Assembly: GCA_036563645.1 (NCBI GenBank)
Contig: DATCMA010000049.1
Coordinates: forward strand, 43,582-107,581
DNA length: 64,000 bases
Reading direction: 5' to 3'
DNA from: DATCMA01 sp036563645
GTDB lineage: Bacteria; Actinomycetota; Actinomycetes; Mycobacteriales; Micromonosporaceae
Shown here: piece by piece, positions 7,978 to 15,848 of the stretch
Numbering within the stretch: position 1 is the stretch's first letter
Layout of the letters: each line of letters begins with the position of its first letter
Made by a program: the position numbers and the translations under genes
Notes under the pieces: model-generated
Told to the model about the DNA's origin: nothing
The model's database searches: none
The model's input: the letters and a program-made list of their open reading frames with translations, nothing else

Positions 7978-8610
7978 TCACGCATCCTCGCGCTCGGGCG
8001 ATTCGATGCGGAAGAAGTTGCTCGGCCGACCGTCGGTCTTCTGCTCCTGATAGATGAAGTTCAACCCACGTTCGTCGAACGTCCGGAACCACTCGTCCCA
8101 CGAGACAGGGCGCAAGCCCTCGCCGCGGTAACCGGGGAAGTCGAAGCGCAGCACACTGGGCCGGCCGCGGTCAGTGCCCACAGTAGCCGGCGACGCGCCC
8201 CGCGCCTCGGCCCACTGCCGAATGACCTCGTGGTTCGTCGTCACGAGACTCCGCCCCGGACGCTCCGCGTGTTCGCCCGGAGTCTCGACGCGTTGGGCGT
8301 AGCGCAACGACCGCGACGACTTCGCTCCCGTGCGACCGCTGTCACGTTTCCGCGCCTCAGCCTTTCGGCCGTCCGATCCCGCCCCGCCGTCCTCGCGCAG
8401 GACATTGACAAGCTTTTTTACCAGCTCGTCCTTCCGGAGCCCGGAGTAGCCGTTAACGCCGCGTTCTCGAAGCTGAGAACGCAATTCGGTCACGGTCAGG
8501 CGGGACAGCTCGCTCTCGTCAATCCGCGGAGCCACCGGCGTGTGGTTGTCCCGGTGCTCCCGCCGCCGTGTCGCGGTCGCGGTACCGCGGCTCGACGTTC
8601 GCTGAGCCAT
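7978..8610 (-). CDS. Rho N-terminal (SAP-like) domain protein
   Basis: A 210-residue protein. After a basic, Ser/Thr/Arg-rich N-terminus comes a Rho-N/SAP-like helix-extended loop-helix motif at about residues 35-72 (LSRLTVTELRSQLRERGV, then LRKDELVKKLVNVL), which binds nucleic acid in known members. A Lys/Arg-rich linker leads to a conserved C-terminal region (about 130-205) with motifs VIRQWAEARG, RFDFPGY, SWDEWFRTFDERGLNF and IYQEQK. That part is recurrent in actinobacterial hypothetical proteins of unknown function. The ATG at 8610 begins the recognisable protein; GAAGGAG lies 13 bases upstream. A regulatory role is inference. Confidence 0.7.
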   Translation of the reverse strand: MAQRTSSRGTATATRRREHRDNHTPVAPRIDESELSRLTVTELRSQLRERGVNGYSGLRKDELVKKLVNVLREDGGAGSDGRKAEARKRDSGRTGAKSSRSLRYAQRVETPGEHAERPGRSLVTTNHEVIRQWAEARGASPATVGTDRGRPSVLRFDFPGYRGEGLRPVSWDEWFRTFDERGLNFIYQEQKTDGRPSNFFRIESPEREDA

Positions 8611-8719
8611 GGTTCTGCTCACGCTCCTTCGACACGCTCGGGGTCCCGGCAGAACCCGGCGATGCGGGTACCGCCCTCGGCAGGGGTGATACCCGCGCGG
8701 CGGAAGCGGTAACCGCGCC

Positions 8720-9250
8720 TCAGCGCCCGGCGTCGGCGCGTGGCGCGGCGTGGCCGGACGGTTCGACGAGGTGCCGGAAGGCCTGAAGATTCGCCACCGA
8801 CTCACCCCGCTTGATCCGCCACTCCCACTCTCGGCGGATCGCGGTGCCAAAGCCGATCTCCAGCATCGTGTCGAAGGATTCGTCCGCGTACGTCAGCACC
8901 GCGCCGAGGAGCCGATCGAGCTCCTCCTCGTCGAGGCTGCGCAGGCTCACGCGCCCGACGAGGTACACGTCACCGACCGCGTCGATGGTGAACGCCACGC
9001 CGTACATCCGGGCGTTGCGCCGCAGCAGCCAGGCCCACAGCTCCTCCCGGCGCTCGTCCGGCTGCCGCATGACGAACGCCTCGATGCGCAGCGCGTGTTC
9101 GCCCACGATGAGGTGGCAGGTGGTCTTGAGCTTGTGCGCACCAGGGAGAACCACCGCGTACGCGTAGTCGCCGGTGCGCTCCCACTCCAGCTCCCGCTCG
9201 GTCAAGACCGATTCGATGAGCTGCGCTACCGCGGCCCGTTGACTCACCAT
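8720..9250 (-). CDS. YbjN domain-containing protein
   Basis: A 176-residue protein of the YbjN family (type III secretion chaperone-like fold). Family hallmarks are the early ELEWERTGDYAYAVVLPG region, CHLIVGEHALRIEAFVMRQPD, the WAWLLRRNARMYGVAFTID segment, and VGRVSLRSLDEEELDRLLG. Its start overlaps the mshA stop by 7 bases, so the two are probably cotranscribed and translationally coupled. The mshA-ybjN pair is widely conserved in actinobacteria; the biochemical role in mycothiol metabolism is unknown. Confidence 0.87.
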   Translation of the reverse strand: MVSQRAAVAQLIESVLTERELEWERTGDYAYAVVLPGAHKLKTTCHLIVGEHALRIEAFVMRQPDERREELWAWLLRRNARMYGVAFTIDAVGDVYLVGRVSLRSLDEEELDRLLGAVLTYADESFDTMLEIGFGTAIRREWEWRIKRGESVANLQAFRHLVEPSGHAAPRADAGR

Positions 9251-10602
9251 GCTCCCGCTCCTAGGGCAGCCGCGCCGCCGGCCAGCTCGGAGGTGATCCG
9301 ATTTCGGTGATCTCGTATGGTCTCACGGTAAACGGCGAGCAGCCGTTCGGCGGTCCGGTTCCAGGAGAAGTTCTGGGCGTGCGCGACCGCACCCCGGGAC
9401 AGCTCCGCGCGCCGAGCGGGTGCGGCGAGCAACGCGCCGATGACCCGCGCCCAGTCGACCGGGTCGTGCCCGTCGATCAATACCCCGCTCACCTGATCGC
9501 GAACCGCCGTGACCAGGCCACCGACGGCGGCGGCGACCACGGGGGTGCCGCACGCCTGCGCCTCCAAGGCGACCAAGCCGAACGATTCGTTGTGGGACGG
9601 CACCGCCACGAGATCGGCGGCCCGGTACAAGTCCGCGAGATTCTCCCGACTCAGCGGCGGCAAGAAGCGCACGGCGGCGGAGATGTCCAGGGCGGCGGCG
9701 AGGTCGATGAGCGCGGTGGGACGGTCCAGACCACTGCCGCTCGGCCCACCGGCGATCACGATGGTGACCTGATCGGCGAGCTCGGGATCCCGTTCCCGCA
9801 GCGCCGCCAGAGCCCGGAGCAGGACGTCGGGGGCTTTCAACGGTTGGATCCGACCGGCGAACGCCACCACGTAGCCCTGCTCGGGTAAGCGCAGCCGGCG
9901 ACGAGCGGCCCGCCGCGTGGCCTCTTCTCGTCCGAGAGCGGCCGGGTGGAACTGGTCGAGGTTGACGCCGGGTTCCACCACCGCCACCCGTTCCGGGTCG
10001 GCGCCGTACTGGGTGATGAGGTCACAGGCCTCGGCCCGGGTGTTCGCGACCAGCCGATCCGCCTCGGCCACGACCTGCTCCTCACCGATGACCCGGGCCT
10101 TGGGCTCAGGGCGATCGCCGTCGGCGAGTCGAGCGTTCTTCACCTTCGCCAGGGTGTGCGCGGTGTGCACGAGCGGCACGCCCCACCGTTCCTTGGCGAG
10201 CCAGCCGACTTGCCCGGAGAGCCAGTAGTGCGAGTGAATGAGGTCGTAGTAGCCCGGCACCCGGGCCGCCTCGGCGCGCAGGACACCGGTGGTGAAGGCG
10301 CACAGTTGGGCCGGCAACTCCTCCTTCGGCAAGGGCTCCAACGGACCGGAGATGACGTGCCGGACGTAGACGCCCGGGGCCATCTCCACCACCGCCGGCA
10401 GCCCGCTCGCGGTGGCCCGCGTGAAGATCTCGACCACGACACCGGCGGCGGCCAACCGGCGGGCGACCTCCACGATGTAGACGTTCATTCCGCCGGCGTC
10501 CCCGATACCGGGTTGGTCCAACGGCGAGGTGTGCACCGACAGGGTCGCGATTCGCCGCGGGGTGTCGAGCACCCCCGTTCGGCCGCTGTGCGCGTCCGCC
10601 AC
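9244..10602 (-). CDS. mshA: D-inositol-3-phosphate glycosyltransferase MshA
   Basis: GT4 (GT-B fold) enzyme catalysing the first step of mycothiol synthesis: transfer of GlcNAc from UDP-GlcNAc to 1L-myo-inositol-3-phosphate. The N-terminal domain has SVHTSPLDQPGIGDAGGMNVY, a strong MshA signature, then IHSHYWLSGQVGW. The C-terminal nucleotide-sugar site includes AGRIQPLKAPDVLL and the E-x7-E region PSHNESFGLVALEAQACGTP. The GTG at 10602 follows GGAAGGAG by 5 bases and gives 452 residues; longer in-frame sequence upstream lacks homology. mshD at 26.8 kb supplies the last step of the pathway. Confidence 0.95.
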   Translation of the reverse strand: MADAHSGRTGVLDTPRRIATLSVHTSPLDQPGIGDAGGMNVYIVEVARRLAAAGVVVEIFTRATASGLPAVVEMAPGVYVRHVISGPLEPLPKEELPAQLCAFTTGVLRAEAARVPGYYDLIHSHYWLSGQVGWLAKERWGVPLVHTAHTLAKVKNARLADGDRPEPKARVIGEEQVVAEADRLVANTRAEACDLITQYGADPERVAVVEPGVNLDQFHPAALGREEATRRAARRRLRLPEQGYVVAFAGRIQPLKAPDVLLRALAALRERDPELADQVTIVIAGGPSGSGLDRPTALIDLAAALDISAAVRFLPPLSRENLADLYRAADLVAVPSHNESFGLVALEAQACGTPVVAAAVGGLVTAVRDQVSGVLIDGHDPVDWARVIGALLAAPARRAELSRGAVAHAQNFSWNRTAERLLAVYRETIRDHRNRITSELAGGAAALGAGAW

Positions 10603-10813
10603 GTCTGCTCCTTCCGCCAGCCGGTCGCAGCCCGATGCCGAGTACCCGGCATCACGGACCTTCGGCAACAACCGCGGTATCGCGATACATCTTCCCGATC
10701 ACGTGTCGGACACGACCACCGGACGTGATTCACCTCTCGACGCCGCGAATTTCCACCATTTCCTAGCTGTTTAGTCGGATTTTGGAGGCGGGCGTCTGGG
10801 CGAGAATGTCGGA

Positions 10814-11593
10814 ATGACTCAGATCGCTGTCGTGACTGGCGCGTCCAGCGGTATCGGCGCCGCCACCGCCCGGCGTCTCGCCGCGGAGGGGTTCCACGTC
10901 GTCGCCGCGGCCCGCCGCGCCGACCGACTCAAGGCCCTGGCGGAGGAGATCGCGGCGGCGGGCGGAACCGCGACCCCCATCCCCTGCGACGTCACCTCGG
11001 ACGCCTCGGTCGCCGACCTCGCCCGCGCCGTGCGCGACCTGCCGGGGTCGGTCACGCTCCTCGTCAACAACGCGGGTGGCGCGCTCGGCCTCGACCCGAT
11101 CGAGAAAGGATCGGTGGCGGACTGGCAGTGGATGTACGACGTGAACGTGCTCGGCACGTTGCGCGTGACCCAAGCCCTGCTGCCCGCCCTGGAGGCCTCC
11201 GGCGCCGGCACCATCGTCGTGGTCAGCTCGACCGCCGGCTTGACCGTGTACGAGGGCGGAGGCGGCTACACCGCGGCCAAGCACGCGGAGACCGCGCTCA
11301 CCGAGACCCTCCGCCTCGAGCTGTGTGGGCGTCCCATCCGCGTCATCGAGATCGATCCGGGCATGGTGCGGACCGAGGAGTTCTCGCTGGTGCGGTTCCG
11401 CGGCGACGCGCAGCGCGCCGCCGCGGTGTACGAGGGCGTGCCCAACCCGCTCACCGCGGAGGACATCGCCGACTGCATCGCCTGGTGCGCGACCCGTCCA
11501 CACCACGTCAATGTGGACCGCCTCGTCGTGCGCCCTCTCGCCCAAGCCGCCCAGCACAAAGTGCACCGGATCACGAACTCCAACGTGGACTGA
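10814..11593 (+). CDS. SDR-family NAD(P)-dependent oxidoreductase
   Basis: A 259-residue classical short-chain dehydrogenase. Cofactor-binding TGASSGIGAAT begins at residue 9 and NNAG sits in the middle. The catalytic triad is Ser in VVVVSSTAG and Tyr/Lys in YTAAKHA; IDPGMVRTEEF is typical of the YdfG/serine-3-dehydrogenase-like branch. An arginine after the first glycine motif (AARRADRL) suggests NADP preference. It is divergent from mshA and followed 3 bp later by a methyltransferase gene, so the two are likely cotranscribed. The substrate is unknown. Confidence 0.9.
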   Translation: MTQIAVVTGASSGIGAATARRLAAEGFHVVAAARRADRLKALAEEIAAAGGTATPIPCDVTSDASVADLARAVRDLPGSVTLLVNNAGGALGLDPIEKGSVADWQWMYDVNVLGTLRVTQALLPALEASGAGTIVVVSSTAGLTVYEGGGGYTAAKHAETALTETLRLELCGRPIRVIEIDPGMVRTEEFSLVRFRGDAQRAAAVYEGVPNPLTAEDIADCIAWCATRPHHVNVDRLVVRPLAQAAQHKVHRITNSNVD

Positions 11594-11596
11594 GCG

Positions 11597-12406
11597 GTGG
11601 CGCCGGCAGCGTCGCGACAGCCGCGCGGGATGGTCACCCGGGGCACGACCAACCCGAACCGCCTGCGCCGCGTGGACAACTGGATCATCGCGACGTACGG
11701 CCACGTCCTCGCCGAGGCGGCCGATCCCCTCGTCGTCGACCTCGGCTACGGCGCCACGCCGATCACCACGATCGAACTGCGGGCCCGGCTCGCCAAGGCC
11801 ATCCGCCCGGACATCCGCGTCGTCGGATTGGAGATCGACCCGGAGCGGGTCGCCGCGGCGGCGCCCGCCGCGGATCCGCCCGGGCTGACCTTCGCCCGCG
11901 GCGGGTTTGAGCTGGCCGGGCTCCGCCCCATCCTCGTGCGGGCGTTCAACGTCCTGCGCCAGTACGACGAAGCCGACGTCCCCGAGGCGTGGTCCCTGAT
12001 GACCGCCGGGCTCGCCCCCGGTGGGCTCCTCGTCGAAGGGACCTGCGACGAGTTAGGCCGCGTCGCGAGCTGGATCACGCTCGACGCCACCGGCCCACGC
12101 ACGCTCACCCTGGCGGCCCGCCTGTCCACCCTGCCCGAACCGGCGATCCTCGCGGAACGGCTCCCCAAGGCCCTCATCCACCGCAACGTGCCCGGTGAAC
12201 GGGTGCACGCGCTGCTGACCGCACTCGACGACGCCTGGCGCGCCGCCGCGCCGTATCGGGCCTTCGGCCCTCGACAACGCTGGACGCGCGCGGTCGCCCT
12301 GCTGCGCGCCGCGGGCTGGCCGGTGCTGGACCGGCCCCGCCGGTGGCGTCTGGGCGAACTCACCGTGCCGTGGGCGGCGGTCGCCCCCGCCTCCCCGTCG
12401 CGCTGA
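11597..12406 (+). CDS. class I SAM-dependent methyltransferase-like protein
   Basis: A 269-residue protein starting 3 bp after the SDR stop (GTG at 11597; an ATG 11 codons later is possible). Motif I of Rossmann methyltransferases is present as VVDLGYGATP near residue 45, with a following acidic VVGLEIDPERV for the SAM ribose and a later FNVLRQYDEADVPEAW. This matches an actinobacterial group annotated as class I methyltransferase with no known substrate. It is likely in an operon with the SDR gene and convergent with murB. Confidence 0.72.
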   Translation: MAPAASRQPRGMVTRGTTNPNRLRRVDNWIIATYGHVLAEAADPLVVDLGYGATPITTIELRARLAKAIRPDIRVVGLEIDPERVAAAAPAADPPGLTFARGGFELAGLRPILVRAFNVLRQYDEADVPEAWSLMTAGLAPGGLLVEGTCDELGRVASWITLDATGPRTLTLAARLSTLPEPAILAERLPKALIHRNVPGERVHALLTALDDAWRAAAPYRAFGPRQRWTRAVALLRAAGWPVLDRPRRWRLGELTVPWAAVAPASPSR

Positions 12407-12468
12407 GCCAGCGGTGAGGAACCGAAGCCAGCGGCGACGAATCGGAGGCACACCGGCGCGGGCCGCGG

Positions 12469-13554
12469 TTAGAGCTCGCAGTTCACCAACACCGGTTCCG
12501 GCTGCAAGGTGACCCCGAACCGCTCGCGCACCCCGTCGCGGATCTCCGCGGCGAGCGCGAGCAACGCGGCGGTCGACCCGCCGCCCCGGTGCGTCAACGC
12601 GAGGGTGTGCTTCGAGGAGATCGCCACACCACCGGGTCGGCGGAAGCCCTTGGGAAACCCCGCCTGGTCGATCAGCCAGGCGGCGCTCACCTTCACCGTG
12701 CCGTCCGGCGCGGGCCACGCCGGCGGATCGCCGAGCTCCCCCGCGCGCTCCCGCAGCCGCGCGTACTCCTCCGCGCTGAGCACGGGATTGGTGAAGAACG
12801 AGCCGACCGAGCGGGTATCGGGGTCGTTGGGATCGAGCACCATGCCCTTGCGGGCCCGCAGCGCGAGCACGTGCTCGCGCGCCTCGGCCAGTGGCACCCG
12901 ATCGCCGACCTCGACACCGAGCGAGCGCGCCAACTCGGCGTACCGCACGGGCGTGGAGAGCGACGAGCGCACCAGGCGGAAGTCCACCGAGAGCACCACC
13001 CAGCGCCCGTTGCCCTTGAAGACGCTGGTTCGATACCCGAACCCGCACTCCTCGGCCGCCATGGTGCGCACCTCGTCGGCGAGCCGGTCGTACACCTGGA
13101 CCGCGACGATCGTCTCGGCGACCTCCTGGCCGTACGCCCCGACGTTTTGGATCGGGGTCGCCCCGGCGGTGCCGGGGATGCCGGAGAGGCACTCCAACCC
13201 GGACCAGCCCGCCGTCACGGTGGCGGCGACGAACTCATCCCACGGCTCGCCCGCTTCGACGCGGACGGTGAGCGTGTCCCCGTCCCGGCCGAGCACCCGG
13301 GTGCCCCGCGACCGCACCAACACCACCGTCCCGGGAAAACCGTCGTCGCCGATGACCACGTTGCTCCCACCCGCGAGGATCAACGTGGGCTGCTGGAGCC
13401 GATCGGCTTCCCGGACGCACGCCACCAGCTCGTCGGCGTCCCGCGCGGTGACCAACCGGTCCGGCGGGCCGCCGAGCCCCAACGTGGTGAGCGTGCTCAA
13501 GGGCTGGGGTGCCGTCACGTCGGTGAGAGTCGCGGAGACACTGACATCGGACAC
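12469..13554 (-). CDS. murB: UDP-N-acetylmuramate dehydrogenase MurB
   Basis: FAD enzyme reducing UDP-GlcNAc-enolpyruvate to UDP-MurNAc in cytosolic peptidoglycan precursor synthesis. The 361 residues start with LSTLTTLGLGGPPDRLV. An FAD-binding ILAGGSNVVIGDDGFPG follows, then SGIPGTAGATPIQNVGAYGQEV and a C-terminal SAAWLIDQAGFPKGFR with the catalytic Ser, and KHTLALTHRGGG. It is the short-loop type common in actinobacteria. In mycobacteria murB also lies between the hbhA and mshA genes, which supports conserved order here. Confidence 0.95.
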   Translation of the reverse strand: MSDVSVSATLTDVTAPQPLSTLTTLGLGGPPDRLVTARDADELVACVREADRLQQPTLILAGGSNVVIGDDGFPGTVVLVRSRGTRVLGRDGDTLTVRVEAGEPWDEFVAATVTAGWSGLECLSGIPGTAGATPIQNVGAYGQEVAETIVAVQVYDRLADEVRTMAAEECGFGYRTSVFKGNGRWVVLSVDFRLVRSSLSTPVRYAELARSLGVEVGDRVPLAEAREHVLALRARKGMVLDPNDPDTRSVGSFFTNPVLSAEEYARLRERAGELGDPPAWPAPDGTVKVSAAWLIDQAGFPKGFRRPGGVAISSKHTLALTHRGGGSTAALLALAAEIRDGVRERFGVTLQPEPVLVNCEL

Positions 13555-13648
13555 GCTTCCACCCTATGCCGCCGGCGGCCTGTCCTCCGCGCGCATATCC
13601 AGGCCCGCTCGTCCCCCGCCGGCGCAACCGCGCCGCGGCCCGGTGGGG

Positions 13649-14422
13649 CTAGCGAATCGGATCGATGGGGAGGCCGACGACCCGGCGGGCCAGGAGGGTA
13701 CCGCCCGCGACCGCAGCGGGCATGAGGAGCACCGCGCCGAGCGGGATGAGGAAACAGCAGAAGACCGCGACGCCGAAGCCCAAGGCGAGCGGCGCGTGGG
13801 TCCGCAGCCGCGCCCGGCTGTCGGCGAGGCGCAGGCCGCGCCGAGAGAACGGAACTGAGACGAGCTCGATGGCGAGGAGCCATCCCCCAGCCAGAGCACC
13901 GATCACCGGGACCACGGTCTGCCCGACGATGGGGAGGAACCCACCCAAGAACAGCGGCACCCCGACCAGGAGGGACCACAGCAGCAACCGCGCCGAGTCC
14001 ACGACGCTGACGCGGAGTGACACCCACCACGGCTGGTCGACTTCGTCGGGTACGCCGCCGAAGCGCTCCTCGACGTACTCGGAGATCTTCTCGTAGAACG
14101 GGTCACCGATGAGCAGCGTGACCGTGGTGAAGCTCAGCACCGCGACGAGCGCGCCCAGGCCGAGCAGCGCCACGATAGCGCCCAGCCGAGTCGCGGTGCG
14201 CGCCCAGTCGGGCCAGGTCTCCGCGAACGGCGTGAGCCACGCCGCCAGGTCGGCGACGACGAAGACCAGCGCGCCGTACGCCACGAGGAAGAGCACCCCG
14301 GAGATCACGGCGGGTACGAGACCGAGGACGAGCAGTCGAGGGCTACGCGTGTAGAGGGCCAATCCCCGGCCCAGCAGTCCGACCCCAGCGAGGAACTGGC
14401 TGATCGCGTTCGGACGCCTCAC
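13649..14422 (-). CDS. EI24 / CysZ-like membrane protein
   Basis: A 257-residue polytopic membrane protein of the EI24 domain family, to which the sulfate transporter CysZ belongs. About five hydrophobic segments are seen (around residues 25-55, 75-100, 135-160, 165-185 and 215-245), with the family-like GDPFYEKISEYVEERFGG loop after the second segment. The GTG at 14422 is preferred; AGGAG lies 11 bases upstream. It follows the DUF2516 gene by 14 bp and is likely cotranscribed. Sulfate transport is possible by family but not demonstrated. Confidence 0.78.
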   Translation of the reverse strand: MRRPNAISQFLAGVGLLGRGLALYTRSPRLLVLGLVPAVISGVLFLVAYGALVFVVADLAAWLTPFAETWPDWARTATRLGAIVALLGLGALVAVLSFTTVTLLIGDPFYEKISEYVEERFGGVPDEVDQPWWVSLRVSVVDSARLLLWSLLVGVPLFLGGFLPIVGQTVVPVIGALAGGWLLAIELVSVPFSRRGLRLADSRARLRTHAPLALGFGVAVFCCFLIPLGAVLLMPAAVAGGTLLARRVVGLPIDPIR

Positions 14423-14436
14423 GACCTGGCTGGCTC

Positions 14437-14751
14437 CTACCAGAATCCCCGTCCATTCGTCACGTCGCGCAGGCCGATCCGCACGTCGAGCAGGTAGATC
14501 AGGGATGCGGCGATCCCGATGAGCCCGAAGATGCTCAACACCCCGAAGCCGAGCAGGGTCAACAGCAGGCAGATGCCGAGGATCGCCAGCCACGCCCCTT
14601 TAGGCAGCGTATCGATCGCCACAAAGGCATCGGCCCGCTGCGTCAGGCAGTGGACGAAGGCAACGCCCTCGATGACGAGAGCGAAGACGAGGAGCGCCAG
14701 ATCAATGATGAATTTGACCTCGAGATAAAAGATCGGCGCGGCAGAGACCAT
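14437..14751 (-). CDS. DUF2516 family membrane protein
   Basis: A 104-residue protein with three hydrophobic segments (about residues 10-35, 50-72 and 72-92). Features typical of DUF2516 are the CLTQRADAF loop, the LPKGAWLAIL segment and the C-terminal IYLLDVRIGLRDV. The homologous gene follows hbhA in mycobacteria. The start is the ATG at 14751. The function is unknown. Confidence 0.82.
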   Translation of the reverse strand: MVSAAPIFYLEVKFIIDLALLVFALVIEGVAFVHCLTQRADAFVAIDTLPKGAWLAILGICLLLTLLGFGVLSIFGLIGIAASLIYLLDVRIGLRDVTNGRGFW

Positions 14752-14773
14752 GCGGTGCAGTTTATGCCGGATC

Positions 14774-14804
14774 CCCCGGGTCCGGCCGTCTGACGGACCC
14801 GGGG
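14774..14804 (-). terminator. hairpin terminator between the hbhA-like gene and DUF2516
   Basis: An 11-bp perfect inverted repeat (CCCCGGGTCCG / CGGACCCGGGG) around a 9-base loop lies 27 bp after the hbhA-like stop codon and upstream of the DUF2516 start. There is no T-tract. It probably ends the XRE-hbhA transcript. Confidence 0.6.
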
Positions 14805-14831
14805 TCCGAAACTTATCGCCTTATCGCGCTC

Positions 14832-15332
14832 TCACGACGTCGCCGGCGCGTCACCGTCCGCGGGACCCGAATCGCTGGGGGCCGACGTAGTGGGAGCGTC
14901 GAGCGCCGCGGGGGCGGCCGGCTGGGCCGGAGTCGGCGACGCGCTGGGCGGGGCGCTCGTCTGACCACTGAGGACGCGTTCGCCGTGCGCAACCAGGCGC
15001 GCGTAGACCGCGCGGGCGCGCTCCTGGGCGGCGTGCACCCCCGCGACCAGCGTCGCCACGTTGCGAACCGCCGCGGCGCGCAGCTGCTCGGCGTCGAGCT
15101 CTCCCGCCCGCTGGCGAAGGCTCGCCGCGGTGGCGTTCGCGGCGCGGAGCGTGTCGAGCGCCTTGGCGCGCAGGTCGGCGGCGGTGGCCCGCTGTCGCAG
15201 CTCCGCGGTGGTGACCGCGGCCTTCTCCCGTAGCTCGGTCACGGTCTCCGGAAGGTGACGCAGCCGTTGGTAGGCGAGATCGCCGGCGCCGGCGACGGCG
15301 TACAGCGGCGTCGGGATGCGAGTCTTGCTCAT
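14832..15332 (-). CDS. HbhA-like helical protein
   Basis: A 166-residue protein resembling heparin-binding haemagglutinin-like proteins. It has an N-terminal segment LYAVAGAGDLAYQRLRHLP and then a long Ala/Leu/Arg/Glu helix likely to form a coiled coil (about 30-120). A Pro/Ala/Ser/Thr-rich tail (about 125-166) replaces the Lys-Pro-Ala repeats that bind heparin in M. tuberculosis HbhA. Heparin binding is therefore not supported. Its ATG overlaps the XRE regulator stop (ATGA), so translation is coupled. A membrane- or lipid-associated structural role is inference. Confidence 0.72.
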   Translation of the reverse strand: MSKTRIPTPLYAVAGAGDLAYQRLRHLPETVTELREKAAVTTAELRQRATAADLRAKALDTLRAANATAASLRQRAGELDAEQLRAAAVRNVATLVAGVHAAQERARAVYARLVAHGERVLSGQTSAPPSASPTPAQPAAPAALDAPTTSAPSDSGPADGDAPATS

Positions 15333-15760
15333 TTCTTTCCCTCCTGGGCCGAGGTAGTGGTGGCGTCGCCAGGTGTGGCCGCGTCCGATGACGTGGCCGC
15401 CGCGCTCTCGGCCAGCCGCGCGTTCTCCCGGCGGAAGGTCTCGTAGATCTGGCTCAACGACTGCTTTTGCGCGGGGGTCAGGTCCGGATCAGCCGCGATC
15501 GCCGCGAGCACGCTCTGCCCGTTGTGGTCATCGAGCAGGCCCGCTCTGAGGTACATCAACGGGGTCGACACCCGCAGCGCGGCCGCGATCTGCTGCAAGA
15601 CCTGGGCGCTCGGCTTGCGCAAGCCACGTTCGATTTGGCTGAGATAGGGGTTGCTGACTCCGGCCTGCTCGGCGAGCTGGCGCAGCGAGATCTTCGCGTT
15701 GCGGCGCAGGTCACGGATGAACGCGCCAATGTCCCGTGGCAGGTCTTTCGGAGTCCCCAT
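15329..15760 (-). CDS. XRE-family helix-turn-helix regulator
   Basis: A 143-residue regulator. The HTH_3 domain at about residues 10-66 includes ISLRQLAEQAGVSNPYLSQIERG, with the recognition helix around NPYLSQIE. The C-terminal half has an Ala/Thr/Ser-rich tail. In mycobacteria the equivalent gene (Rv0474 type) also precedes hbhA. The ATG at 15760 is chosen; upstream in-frame sequence crosses the operator. The 14-bp inverted repeat 23-57 bp upstream is the obvious autoregulatory binding site. Confidence 0.88.
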   Translation of the reverse strand: MGTPKDLPRDIGAFIRDLRRNAKISLRQLAEQAGVSNPYLSQIERGLRKPSAQVLQQIAAALRVSTPLMYLRAGLLDDHNGQSVLAAIAADPDLTPAQKQSLSQIYETFRRENARLAESAAATSSDAATPGDATTTSAQEGKK

Positions 15761-15782
15761 GCCTCGACGGTAGTCCCGTCTG

Positions 15783-15817
15783 CTTGCAACTGCAAGCGCA
15801 GTGCTTGCAGTTGCAAG
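15783..15817. promoter_or_regulatory. 35-bp palindromic operator upstream of the XRE-hbhA operon
   Basis: Two 14-bp arms (CTTGCAACTGCAAG at 15783-15796 and CTTGCAGTTGCAAG at 15804-15817) are exact reverse complements around a 7-bp spacer. Each arm is itself a partial palindrome CTTGCA-N2-TGCAAG, so two dimer sites lie 21 bp (two helical turns) apart on the same DNA face. It is probably bound by the XRE protein encoded just downstream. Confidence 0.8.
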
Positions 15818-15848
15818 CAGATCATGGCACCTGATGCGCAGACGTGGC

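Noticed and set aside
7912..8712. Plus-strand ORF starting MYQRSHN with a good ribosome binding site
   Set aside because: Nearly all of it is antisense to the Rho-N gene, whose domain is recognisable; no family features in this frame.
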